A DNA stretch of 64,000 nucleotides from NCBI GenBank assembly GCA_013813715.1, contig JACCRF010000093.1, positions 40,339 through 104,338 of the forward strand, read 5' to 3'. The translations under genes and the position numbers were made by a program. The notes beneath the pieces are model-generated. The model did no database searches and was not told the DNA's origin. It worked only from the letters and a program-made list of their open reading frames with translations. Shown one piece after another: positions 42,952-50,950 of this stretch. Positions within the stretch are counted from its first letter, which is position 1; every line of letters starts with the position of its first letter. This DNA is from Gemmatimonadaceae bacterium. GTDB taxonomy: Bacteria > Gemmatimonadota > Gemmatimonadetes > Gemmatimonadales > Gemmatimonadaceae.

Positions 42952-43617
42952 CTACCGGGTGCCGAAAAGCCGATCACCAGCATCCCCAAGCCCAGGTAGG
43001 ATGTAGCCGTGGGTATTGAGCTCGCGATCCAAAGCTGCACAATATATCTGAATATCGGGATGAGTATCAGCAAGGCGGCGAACTCCCTCTGGAGCGGCTA
43101 CAATGCACAGGAAGCGAATGCGTGTTGCTCCTACCCTCTTGAGTGAGTCGACAGCTGCAGCCGCACTGCCACCGGTCGCAAGCATTGGGTCCAGAAGGAA
43201 GAAATCACGTTCTGCAACATCGCCCGGGACCTTGAAGTAGTAATCCACCGGCAGAAGCGTCTTGTGGTCTCGATACAGGCCAATATGCCCGACGCGAGCA
43301 GCGGGTACGAGCCTGAGAATTCCTTCAACCATGCCAAGGCCCGCCCTCAGGATAGGTACCAGAGTGAGCTTCTTTCCACTGATGTGTCTTCCGGCGGTGC
43401 GTTCCAGAGGTGTGTCAACGTCCAGTGGTTCGACGGTGAGATCGATTGTGGCCTCATATGCCATAAGCATGGCGATCTCATCGACCAGTTCCTTGAATAT
43501 CTTTGTCGGAGTTTCACGATTCCGCAGGATTGTCAGCTTGTGCTGAACAAGTGGATGCCGGATAATTGTGAGGGTTGGAAATTCTGCGATCTGTTCGATC
43601 ATTGTCGGGTGATTCAA
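42952..43617 (-). CDS. upp: Uracil phosphoribosyltransferase
   Basis: 221 aa salvage enzyme: uracil plus PRPP gives UMP. Family landmarks [13 protein letters not shown], the PRPP loop region [14 protein letters not shown], the PRPP-binding [13 protein letters not shown] and the C-terminal [10 protein letters not shown]. The start may be ATG 43617 or ATG 43602 (MIEQIAEF); neither has a clear ribosome site. Together with the PnrA-type importer and pyrE it covers uptake, salvage and synthesis of pyrimidines. Divergent from the small leader and RNase group. Confidence 0.95.
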   Translation of the reverse strand: MNHPTMIEQIAEFPTLTIIRHPLVQHKLTILRNRETPTKIFKELVDEIAMLMAYEATIDLTVEPLDVDTPLERTAGRHISGKKLTLVPILRAGLGMVEGILRLVPAARVGHIGLYRDHKTLLPVDYYFKVPGDVAERDFFLLDPMLATGGSAAAAVDSLKRVGATRIRFLCIVAAPEGVRRLADTHPDIQIYCAALDRELNTHGYILPGLGDAGDRLFGTR

Positions 43618-43630
43618 TCAGCGAAATGAC

Positions 43631-43692
43631 GCAGGAAAACACAGCCAAGGAGGTGAAATTCCCTGTGGCCATAACTTACTGTCGTTTCCTGC
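43631..43692 (+). promoter_or_regulatory. Structured leader (nested inverted repeat) upstream of the DUF4177-like gene
   Basis: Outer arms GCAGGAAA (43631-43638) and TTTCCTGC (43685-43692) are perfect inverted repeats; inner arms CACAG (43640-43644) and CTGTG (43663-43667) nest inside. The loop between holds a full-strength ribosome site, AAGGAGGTGA (43647-43656), so pairing could hide or expose it. The right outer arm ends four bases before the ATG at 43697. Regulatory role inferred. Confidence 0.45.
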
Positions 43693-43700
43693 GCGCATGA
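43665..43700 (+). CDS. Possible 11-residue leader peptide
   Basis: GTG 43665 opens MAITYCRFLRA and stops at TGA 43698-43700, which overlaps the next gene's ATG as ATGA. The perfect anti-16S sequence AAGGAGGTGA at 43647-43656 lies eight bases upstream, while no other canonical start follows it at a normal distance. This suggests the mini-ORF is translated and couples to the downstream gene. No homology can be argued for so short a peptide. Confidence 0.4.
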   Translation: MAITYCRFLRA

Positions 43701-43873
43701 AGGAATACCAGGCAGTCGTGGTCAAGCTGACCAAACATGCGCGCGACGACGAGGATACGCTCTCCGATCTCCTCAACGAGCGTAGCAGAGGTGGGTGGGA
43801 GCCGGCACTCATGTCGCAGGATGAGCAGCGGCTGACCATCCTGTTTCAGCGTAGCGCCCTCGCGGAAGGCTAA
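43697..43873 (+). CDS. Small DUF4177-like protein
   Basis: 58 aa: starts MKEYQAVVVKLTKHARDDED, has a central LLNERSRGGWEPALMSQDEQ and ends RLTILFQRSALAEG. The KEY..V start, the G-GWE turn and a final strand with LTILF resemble the compact DUF4177 fold, whose function is unknown. Start overlaps the stop of the putative leader peptide (ATGA); the beta-CASP RNase gene follows seven bases after the stop, so the two are probably co-expressed. Family assignment tentative, coding status fairly sure. Confidence 0.65.
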   Translation: MKEYQAVVVKLTKHARDDEDTLSDLLNERSRGGWEPALMSQDEQRLTILFQRSALAEG

Positions 43874-43880
43874 GGGAAAT

Positions 43881-45263
43881 TTGGAGATCACCTTCGTAGG
43901 CGCAGCCCGTGAGGTTACGGGCTCATGCCACCTGCTCCATGTAGCCGGTCGGACGATTGCGCTGGATTGCGGGATGTTTCAAGGAAGGCGCAGTGAGTCA
44001 TCGGAGAAGAACAAGGCTCTTCCGGTTTCGATCGCGGAGCTGGACGCGATCGTTCTCTCACATGCTCATATCGATCACGCTGGGCGACTGCCGTTTCTCG
44101 TAGCTAATGGATACAGCCGGACGATCTGGGCGACACCGGCTACTCGAGATCTCTGCGCCGTGATGCTTGCTGATTCTGCACACATCCAGGAAAAGGACGC
44201 GGAGTTTCTTGCTCGACGGAGAAAGGAGTTCATCGAGCCGTTGTATGGGATGCGTCATGTGACGCGGACGATGGAGCTCATAGTCGGGATTCCATATAAC
44301 AAACCGTTTGATGTCGTTCCGGGGGTACGGGGGACGTATGTGGAAGCGGGTCATATCCTGGGATCTGCTTCGGTGGTGCTCGATTGCACTGAGGGAAGCG
44401 TAACGAAGCGCCTTGTCTTTTCTGGTGATATTGGCCGATCCGGGCTCGCAATAATCAGGGATCCAGTTCCACCGGCTGATGCTGATGCCGTGATTATGGA
44501 ATCCACCTATGGAAACAGAGATCATGAGTCAGTGGATGGAGCAAAGGCGCGGCTCGCGGAGGTAGTGCGGGAGACGGCAGCGGGCGGTGGCCGGATCCTC
44601 ATACCAGCATTCGCCGTGGGACGGACACAGGAGCTGATCTACAATCTCCATGCGCTGGTGAAAGAGGGGGCGATTCCGTCCATTCCCATCTACGTCGATA
44701 GTCCGCTTGCGATTGACACAACGACGGTCTTTCAAATGCATCCGGAGACGTTCGATCAGTCCGAGGATATGGTGAAGCGAGTGAAGGAACTGTTCGATTT
44801 CCCTCTTGTGCGGTTCACGCGTGACGTCGAGGAATCAAAGGCGATAAGCGCTGCAAGAGGCCCCATGATTGTCATCGCCGCATCCGGCATGGCTGAAGCC
44901 GGCAGAATTCTTCACCATCTGGCGCAGGGCGCGAGCGACCCCAGGAACACGATTCTCATTGTTGGCTTCCAGGCTGAGCATACTCTGGGACGACGAATTG
45001 TCGAGAAGGTTCCAGTGCTGAAGGTCTTTGGTGAAGAAGTTCGGCTGCGGGCACGCGTCGAGGTAATCAATGGATACAGCGCGCATGCGGATCGTACCGA
45101 GCTGACTAGCTGGCTCAACCGGGTCAAGGCGGAGTCGCCGCGGCTTGGACCTATCTGGCTGGTTCACGGGGAACCGGAGGTGCAGAATGCATATCAAGTG
45201 GTACTCACCGCCAAAGGGTACAGTGTGAGTTGCCCCGAGCCGAACGTACGGGTTGCCTTCTGA
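43881..45263 (+). CDS. MBL-fold beta-CASP ribonuclease
   Basis: 460 aa two-domain RNase of the metallo-beta-lactamase/beta-CASP superfamily (YSH1/CPSF-73 relatives). N-terminal GAAREVTGSCHLL, zinc motif SHAHIDHAGRLPFL, HILGSASVVL and FSGDIGR; the beta-CASP part spans about 200-370 with PAFAVGRTQELIYNL; C-terminal GYSAHADRTEL and WLVHGEP complete the metal site. Such bacterial enzymes can act as exo- or endonucleases on RNA; the target is unknown. TTG start with AAGGGAAA just upstream. Confidence 0.9.
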   Translation: MEITFVGAAREVTGSCHLLHVAGRTIALDCGMFQGRRSESSEKNKALPVSIAELDAIVLSHAHIDHAGRLPFLVANGYSRTIWATPATRDLCAVMLADSAHIQEKDAEFLARRRKEFIEPLYGMRHVTRTMELIVGIPYNKPFDVVPGVRGTYVEAGHILGSASVVLDCTEGSVTKRLVFSGDIGRSGLAIIRDPVPPADADAVIMESTYGNRDHESVDGAKARLAEVVRETAAGGGRILIPAFAVGRTQELIYNLHALVKEGAIPSIPIYVDSPLAIDTTTVFQMHPETFDQSEDMVKRVKELFDFPLVRFTRDVEESKAISAARGPMIVIAASGMAEAGRILHHLAQGASDPRNTILIVGFQAEHTLGRRIVEKVPVLKVFGEEVRLRARVEVINGYSAHADRTELTSWLNRVKAESPRLGPIWLVHGEPEVQNAYQVVLTAKGYSVSCPEPNVRVAF

Positions 45264-45275
45264 GTAAGTTCAGGC

Positions 45276-45881
45276 ATGGCTCGAGGGAGGCGAATATTCT
45301 GGCGAATCATCGCCAGTGTATTTATTGGTGTGATCGTGTTCTGGGCCGGCTGGATGGGAGCAGTCCTCATCTGGAGCTCGATCGATCAGGCACGCCCTGC
45401 GGAATCGATTGTAGTCCTCGGAGCGGCGCAGTACGATGGCCGTCCATCACCGGTGCTGAGGGCAAGACTGGATCATGCCGTTGGCTTGTGGAACCGGGGA
45501 ATGGGAAAGGTGCTAATAGTGACAGGTGGCCGCGGACAGGGCGATACAACGAGTGAAGCGGCTGTCAGCCGCGCCTATGCACGAAGACAGGGAGTGCCAG
45601 ACGGCGTCATCCTGCTCGAGAGCGACGGCAGAACAACTCGTGAGTCCATGCTGGCTGTGTCCCGGATGCTGAACAACCGGCCTGCCAAGACGGCAATACT
45701 GGTGAGCGACCCGTTCCATATGCTGAGATTATCCATTCTGGGCAGGCGATTCGGCCTTATCCCCTTTACATCACCTACTCGTACGAGCCCGATCTCGCCC
45801 AATCGCGAAGAACGGTGGCGGTACATACTCAGCGAGTCAGTGAAAGCGCCTTTGGCCTTCTTCTTCGAGAGGAAATCGTGA
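45276..45881 (+). CDS. YdcF/SanA-family (DUF218) membrane protein
   Basis: 201 aa. One N-terminal transmembrane helix (about residues 9-32), then a DUF218 domain: ESIVVLGAAQYDGRPSPVLRARLDHA, VTGGRGQGDTTSEA, TTRESMLAVSRML and VSDPFHMLRL. SanA-type members affect envelope permeability and vancomycin sensitivity; biochemistry is unclear. Begins 12 bases after the RNase stop, and the first M16 gene of the next pair starts inside its stop (GTGA), tying it to the protease operon. Confidence 0.9.
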   Translation: MARGRRIFWRIIASVFIGVIVFWAGWMGAVLIWSSIDQARPAESIVVLGAAQYDGRPSPVLRARLDHAVGLWNRGMGKVLIVTGGRGQGDTTSEAAVSRAYARRQGVPDGVILLESDGRTTRESMLAVSRMLNNRPAKTAILVSDPFHMLRLSILGRRFGLIPFTSPTRTSPISPNREERWRYILSESVKAPLAFFFERKS

Positions 45882-47251
45882 AGAGATCGATATTGTTAGC
45901 AACTTGGTACTTAATTGCTGCCGGTATCCCTAGTTTGGCAGGAGCCCAGGAAGTTCCGAAGATCAAATTCGAAAAATACACGCTTCCGAATGGGCTCGAG
46001 GTAATCCTGCATGAGGATCACTCGACGCCAATTGTTACCGTAAATACGTGGTACAAAGTCGGTTCGGGCGATGAGAAGCCAGGACGCACTGGGTTCGCAC
46101 ACCTCTTTGAGCACATCATGTTCATGGGTTCGCAGAATGTGCCTGTTGGAATGTTCGACAAGGAGCTCGAAGCTGCGGGAGCTGACAACAATGGGTCGAC
46201 GACGGAAGACCGGACCAACTACTACGAAAATCTTCCCTCGAATGCACTGGGGCTTGCGCTCTGGCTGGATGCCGATCGAATGGGGTTCCTGCTTCCTACA
46301 ATGGACAAGACCAAGCTCGACCTTCAGCGCGAAGTCGTGAAGAACGAGCGACGGCAGGGAGTGGACAACGTACCATACGGCCGAGCTGACGAAGTGATCC
46401 TGGCTGCACTGTACCCGAAGGCGCATCCGTACTCATGGCCGGTAATTGGATCGCTGGCAGACCTCGATGCAGCATCGGTGGAAGACGTGTCAAGTTTCTT
46501 CCGGACATACTATGCCCCGAATAACGCAACGCTGACTATTGCCGGCGATTTTGACTCTGCCGAAGCAAAGCGACTGGTGCAGAGATACTTCGGCGATATT
46601 CCGCGCGGACCGGCTCTACCGGCTCGTCCGAATGTCGCACCGATTGTGCTTGCGAAAGACACCTTTATGGTGATGGAGGATAGGGTCCAGCTACCGCGGT
46701 CGTACTATACGTGGCCGACGGTAAGACTGTTCGACAAGGACGATGCTGCGCTCGACGTGCTGGCGTCGGTTCTGGCAAGCGGCAAGAACTCCCGCTTGTT
46801 CAAGAGACTCGTATATGACATGCAAGTTGCTCAAAGTGTGAGCGCATCTCAGCAGTCGAGTAAACTGGCGGGCAGATTCGAGATCAATATTGTTCCTAAG
46901 CCCGGTCAGAACCTTGGCTCAATCGATAAGGTAGTTCGCGAAGAACTTCAAAAGCTGATGACTCAGACGATCACGGATCGTGAGTTGAAAAGAGTTCAGA
47001 ACTCGTACCGTTCCAGTTTTCTCAATCGGGTTGCCGGTGTCCTCGGCAAGTCGGAAACTCTGAATACCTATAACTACATGGCAGGAACGCCCGATTATGT
47101 GCAGGAGGATGCAGCTCGCTATGAGGGGGTGAGCCGTGCTGATGTGCAAAGGGTAACAAGAACCTATCTTGGCCGGCCGAAAATCGTGCTTACAGTCGTA
47201 CCCGAGGGGAAGCGTGAAATGATGGTTATCGCGAATGGGGGTGTCCGATGA
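45878..47251 (+). CDS. M16 zinc metallopeptidase, catalytic subunit
   Basis: 457 aa from GTG 45878, in a GTGA overlap with the YdcF gene. This start opens a normal Sec signal (ILLATWYLIAAGIPSLAGAQ). Zinc motif HLFEH at residues 75-79 and downstream NERRQGVDN with the likely third Glu. C-terminal half is the paired M16 domain. The next gene encodes an inactive homologue and overlaps by ATGA, the arrangement of heterodimeric M16B peptidases. Probably periplasmic. Confidence 0.92.
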   Translation: MKRSILLATWYLIAAGIPSLAGAQEVPKIKFEKYTLPNGLEVILHEDHSTPIVTVNTWYKVGSGDEKPGRTGFAHLFEHIMFMGSQNVPVGMFDKELEAAGADNNGSTTEDRTNYYENLPSNALGLALWLDADRMGFLLPTMDKTKLDLQREVVKNERRQGVDNVPYGRADEVILAALYPKAHPYSWPVIGSLADLDAASVEDVSSFFRTYYAPNNATLTIAGDFDSAEAKRLVQRYFGDIPRGPALPARPNVAPIVLAKDTFMVMEDRVQLPRSYYTWPTVRLFDKDDAALDVLASVLASGKNSRLFKRLVYDMQVAQSVSASQQSSKLAGRFEINIVPKPGQNLGSIDKVVREELQKLMTQTITDRELKRVQNSYRSSFLNRVAGVLGKSETLNTYNYMAGTPDYVQEDAARYEGVSRADVQRVTRTYLGRPKIVLTVVPEGKREMMVIANGGVR

Positions 47252-48696
47252 TGTGGCACGGCACTTCGCTGGGAGCAGCTGTTCTTGCGCTGACTGGTGT
47301 CCAATCGGTCGCAATAGGACAGACGGCGCTCGATCGCAGCAGACCACCAGCCCTGGGGACACCGTCCAAGGTGTCACTTCCGCCGATAGTCACACGTGAG
47401 CTTCCGAATGGTCTGAAGCTGATGATTGTCGAGCATCACGAGATTCCGATCGCTGATTTTGTGCTCATCGTTGGTAGTGGCGGGACCGTTGACCCTGCGC
47501 AGAAAGTAGGCGTGGCGAATCTCACCTCCACGATGCTGACCGAAGGTACAACTACACGTTCCAGTCTCGAAATTGCCGATCAGATTGCGTATCTCGGAAT
47601 TAGTCTTGGGGCAGGGAGTAACTGGGACGCTTCGACGATCAGCCTTCATACGCCAACGGCGCAGATGGACAGCGCCCTTGCGCTGCTTGCTGATGTGACA
47701 CTGAGACCTTCCTTTCCGCAGACTGAATTCGAGCGTATCCGTAAGGACCGGCTGACCAATCTGCTACAGCTCAAGGACCGCCCGACAGCGATTGCCAATC
47801 AGGCATACTCTGCGATACTCTATGGGAGCAACCACCCATACGGCCGGTCGCTCATCGGGACCGAAGCTTCGATTGTGGCTCTGTCAACTGCCGATCTGCA
47901 AGGCTTTTACAGAGCCCACTTTCACCCCAACAACGCAACACTGATCGTGGTTGGTGATGTCAAGCCGGATCAGGTCGAGGCAAAAGTCCGGACTCTGTTT
48001 GGTGGGTGGCAAAGGGGTACGCTGCCTTCGATCAATCTGGCGGAAGCGCCGAAGGCAGGCAGAACCACCGTCTATCTCGTCGATAAACCGGGTGCGGCGC
48101 AGTCTTCGTTTCGCATCGGATCAATTGGGGTGCCGCGATCGACGACGGACTACTTCGCGCTGAGTGTGATGAACACCATTCTTGGAGGCTCGTTCACCAG
48201 CAGGCTGATGCAGAACCTTCGTGAGACGCATGGATATACTTACGGCGCGCGTTCGAGCTTTGACATGCGGAGAGCTGCTGGACCGTTCACTGCATCAGCG
48301 GAAGTGGTAGCTGCGAAAACCGATTCAGGACTCATTGAGTTCATGAAAGAGCTCAACGCGATAAGGGACACTGTTCCGACTCTGGAACTCTCGAAAGCCA
48401 AGCGTTACATGCAGCTTGGACTTCCCAGTGATTTTGAGACGACGCAACAGATTGCTAACGCTCTGGTTCCAGTGGCCCTCTACAATCTTCCTCTCGACTA
48501 CTACAACAATTACGTGCAGAACGTAGAGGCAGTCACGCAGGCGGACGTTCAACGTGTGGCGCGCCGATACATCGATCCAGCCTCGCTGGCGATTGTGGTT
48601 GTCGGTGACCGGAAGAGCATTGAGCAGGGACTCAAAGCTGTCAATGCGGGTCCAATCATGGTCAGGGATTTCTTTGGGCAGCCCGTTTCGCAATAG
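47248..48696 (+). CDS. M16 peptidase-like subunit lacking the zinc motif
   Basis: 482 aa. Sec signal (MMWHGTSLGAAVLALTGVQS), then two M16 domains. At the HxxEH position it reads VANLTSTMLTEGT, so no zinc site. The C-terminal ETHGYTYGARSSF carries the Arg/Tyr-type residues that inactive M16B partners use for substrate binding. ATGA overlap with the catalytic gene. It should form a heterodimer with it. Confidence 0.92.
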   Translation: MMWHGTSLGAAVLALTGVQSVAIGQTALDRSRPPALGTPSKVSLPPIVTRELPNGLKLMIVEHHEIPIADFVLIVGSGGTVDPAQKVGVANLTSTMLTEGTTTRSSLEIADQIAYLGISLGAGSNWDASTISLHTPTAQMDSALALLADVTLRPSFPQTEFERIRKDRLTNLLQLKDRPTAIANQAYSAILYGSNHPYGRSLIGTEASIVALSTADLQGFYRAHFHPNNATLIVVGDVKPDQVEAKVRTLFGGWQRGTLPSINLAEAPKAGRTTVYLVDKPGAAQSSFRIGSIGVPRSTTDYFALSVMNTILGGSFTSRLMQNLRETHGYTYGARSSFDMRRAAGPFTASAEVVAAKTDSGLIEFMKELNAIRDTVPTLELSKAKRYMQLGLPSDFETTQQIANALVPVALYNLPLDYYNNYVQNVEAVTQADVQRVARRYIDPASLAIVVVGDRKSIEQGLKAVNAGPIMVRDFFGQPVSQ

Positions 48697-48713
48697 GCTT
48701 GGTGAAGTGCAAA

Positions 48714-49589
48714 TCAGCCTTGGCCTGATTCCAAACAGGATGGCGGGGAGTTTGTGCCGAGGGCAGCTGTGACCCATCGCCAGTAGGCTTGGCCACCTTC
48801 GGTTCCGACATCGTTGTGGGATGCAGCTGGTACGATCAGGAGCTCCCCTTTTACCCTGGCGGCCGCGAAAACTTCCCTGCCCATTTGGATCGGCACTACA
48901 CTATCGTCGGTACCGTGCGATACCCAAACTGGCGCGTCTAATAGCGCCACAAGGGCGACAGTGTCAAAATGCAGACGTGAAATCGCAGTCCAGACGATGT
49001 CGAGTACTCGCCAGCCAATGGTCCTCGCCATCGCTCGAGCCGAGGTAAAGGGCGACTGGAGCAGTAGTGCGGCTGGCTGATGACGGGCCGCAAGTTCGGC
49101 TGCAATTGCGCTGCCCATGGAATGTCCGAAGAGCGCGATTCTATCGGCCGAAATTCCGAGTGAGTCCCGGGCGAAAGCATAGGCTGCCTCTGCATCGAGC
49201 CCAGACGAGACATAACCGGGTTTCCCCCGTAAGCCCATGTATCCGCGAAACTCGGGTACCATCACACTCCAGCCGGTTCGCTCCGAAACCTCGTGAGCCC
49301 AATCGACCTGGCGGATGGCGAGGTCAGCATTGCCGTGAAAGGCAATGAGAAGGCCGCAGGATTGGTACGCATCGCCGACAACGTATGCGAAGAGTGACTG
49401 GCCGTCGTGAGCCCTGTAATCGACTCTCTTAGTCAAACCAGGGTCTGGAAATGGTGGACGCGGGGGCTGAAACGCTATCTGTTCCTGAAACGCCCACACA
49501 GCGGCTACCAGCAACATAACCACCGCAATGAACGAAACGGCCAGAAAGGCGATGTTCACCATGGCTCTGTGAGGGACGATTGAGACCAT
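48714..49589 (-). CDS. Membrane-anchored alpha/beta hydrolase (BEM46/ABHD13-like)
   Basis: 291 aa. N-terminal transmembrane helix (about residues 12-34), then a hydrolase domain with the oxyanion turn FHGNAD, EFRGYMG, nucleophile elbow FGHSMGSA, acid in SHGTDDSVVP and a catalytic His in PAASHND. The architecture matches the BEM46/ABHD13 group, whose substrates are unknown. Start could be ATG 49562 (MVNIAFL). It reads against its neighbours, lying between two M16 operons. Confidence 0.88.
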   Translation of the reverse strand: MVSIVPHRAMVNIAFLAVSFIAVVMLLVAAVWAFQEQIAFQPPRPPFPDPGLTKRVDYRAHDGQSLFAYVVGDAYQSCGLLIAFHGNADLAIRQVDWAHEVSERTGWSVMVPEFRGYMGLRGKPGYVSSGLDAEAAYAFARDSLGISADRIALFGHSMGSAIAAELAARHQPAALLLQSPFTSARAMARTIGWRVLDIVWTAISRLHFDTVALVALLDAPVWVSHGTDDSVVPIQMGREVFAAARVKGELLIVPAASHNDVGTEGGQAYWRWVTAALGTNSPPSCLESGQG

Positions 49590-49636
49590 TGTAGGATTGA
49601 GTTACTCTGCCTGAGCATCCCCAGCAATCTACGAGA

Positions 49637-50950
49637 ATGCGAATACCAATTGAGACATTTCGCTTGGAGAATGGCTTGCTCGTATCACTGTCACGTGACA
49701 CGACAGCGCCAATCGTTGCGGTAAACCTCTGGTACCATGTTGGATCGGCGAATGAGCGGACCGGCCGTACCGGCTTCGCACACCTCTTCGAGCATATGCT
49801 TTTCCAGGGATCGGAGCATGTGCAGGCCAATGAGCACTTCGAGCTTGTTCAGCGTGCAGGCGGAACCTTGAATGGCTCGACCTGGCTGGAGAGGACCAAC
49901 TACTTCGAGACAGTCCCATCGAATCAACTTGCGCTGGCACTGTGGCTCGAAGCTGACCGGATGGGAGCGCTGCTTCCCGCGATGACTCAGGAGAAGCTCG
50001 ATACGCAGCGCGACGTGGTAAAAAACGAACGACGCTGGTCGGTGGACAATCAACCATATGGAACATGGTGGGAAAGGCTACCTGCGCTGACGTTCCCTGA
50101 GTCTCACCCGTTTCATCACTCGCTGATTGGCTCGATGGAAGATCTCACGGAGGCTTCGCTCGAGGATATCGAACAGTTCTTTGCGGCGTATTACACTCCC
50201 GATAATGCAGTGTTATCGATCGCCGGGGATTTCGAAACTGATGAGGCGCGGAGATTTGTCGAGGAGTATTTCGGATCAATCCCCCGTGGCAGCAGCCGGC
50301 CACCACTCGAGGGAATGGACCTGGCACCGACATTTGGTGGATTGCTACGATCAGTGGTGGAAGATGACGTCAGTCTCCCGCGACTGTACATGGCCTTCCG
50401 CTCACCTGTTTTCGGAAGCGAGGAGTACTATGCTGCCAGTGTGACTGGAGCAGTCCTTGGCATGCGGCGTGGAAGCAGGCTCTATCGGTCGCTCGTTCGT
50501 GAGCGTCAGATAGCTGCGGACGTTTCGGCGTTCACGTTCGATCTCTCGAAAGGCAGTGATCTCCTCATTGTCGATGTCACGGCGCGTCCCGAAACCAGCC
50601 CCGAGCTACTCGAGCTCGAGGTTCATCGTGAAATCGATCTGCTTATCCATGAAGGTGTGACTGTTGAGGAAGTTCAGCGCGCGGTGGCACTCATTCAGAC
50701 AGACATGATCACCGCGATGCAGTCAGCAAGCGAGCGAGCAGACAGGCTTTCGATGTTCGCCATGCTTCTTGGCGATCCTCATCTTCTGAATGAGCAGGCA
50801 GACAGGTACGCGTCTGTCACAGTCGAGAGGGTCAATCGCTTCGTGCTTGAGCGCCTTTGCTCTGAGAACCGCGCAGTGCTGCTCTATGTTCGGCGGAGCG
50901 ACGCCGAATCGAAAAATGAGGTGGAACCGATTATGGTAGCTGCATCATGA
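49637..50950 (+). CDS. M16 zinc metallopeptidase, catalytic subunit (no signal peptide)
   Basis: 437 aa. Zinc motif HLFEH at residues 49-53, NERRWSVDN with the downstream Glu. Unlike the other two catalytic M16 genes in the window it begins directly with the domain (MRIPIETFRLENGLLVSLSR), so it should stay in the cytoplasm. The ATGA-coupled next gene is its inactive partner. Contains a parS-like 13-mer at 49691. Close in sequence to the 45.9-kb gene, which suggests local duplication. Confidence 0.92.
   Translation: MRIPIETFRLENGLLVSLSRDTTAPIVAVNLWYHVGSANERTGRTGFAHLFEHMLFQGSEHVQANEHFELVQRAGGTLNGSTWLERTNYFETVPSNQLALALWLEADRMGALLPAMTQEKLDTQRDVVKNERRWSVDNQPYGTWWERLPALTFPESHPFHHSLIGSMEDLTEASLEDIEQFFAAYYTPDNAVLSIAGDFETDEARRFVEEYFGSIPRGSSRPPLEGMDLAPTFGGLLRSVVEDDVSLPRLYMAFRSPVFGSEEYYAASVTGAVLGMRRGSRLYRSLVRERQIAADVSAFTFDLSKGSDLLIVDVTARPETSPELLELEVHREIDLLIHEGVTVEEVQRAVALIQTDMITAMQSASERADRLSMFAMLLGDPHLLNEQADRYASVTVERVNRFVLERLCSENRAVLLYVRRSDAESKNEVEPIMVAAS
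49691..49703 (+). other. parS-like 13-mer inside an M16 gene
   Basis: TCACGTGACACGA again, here within TGTCACGTGACA, a perfect 12-base palindrome and so the most symmetric of the three sites. It lies about 14 kb to the right of the presumed origin, while the other two are 15-19 kb to its left. Confidence 0.5.
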
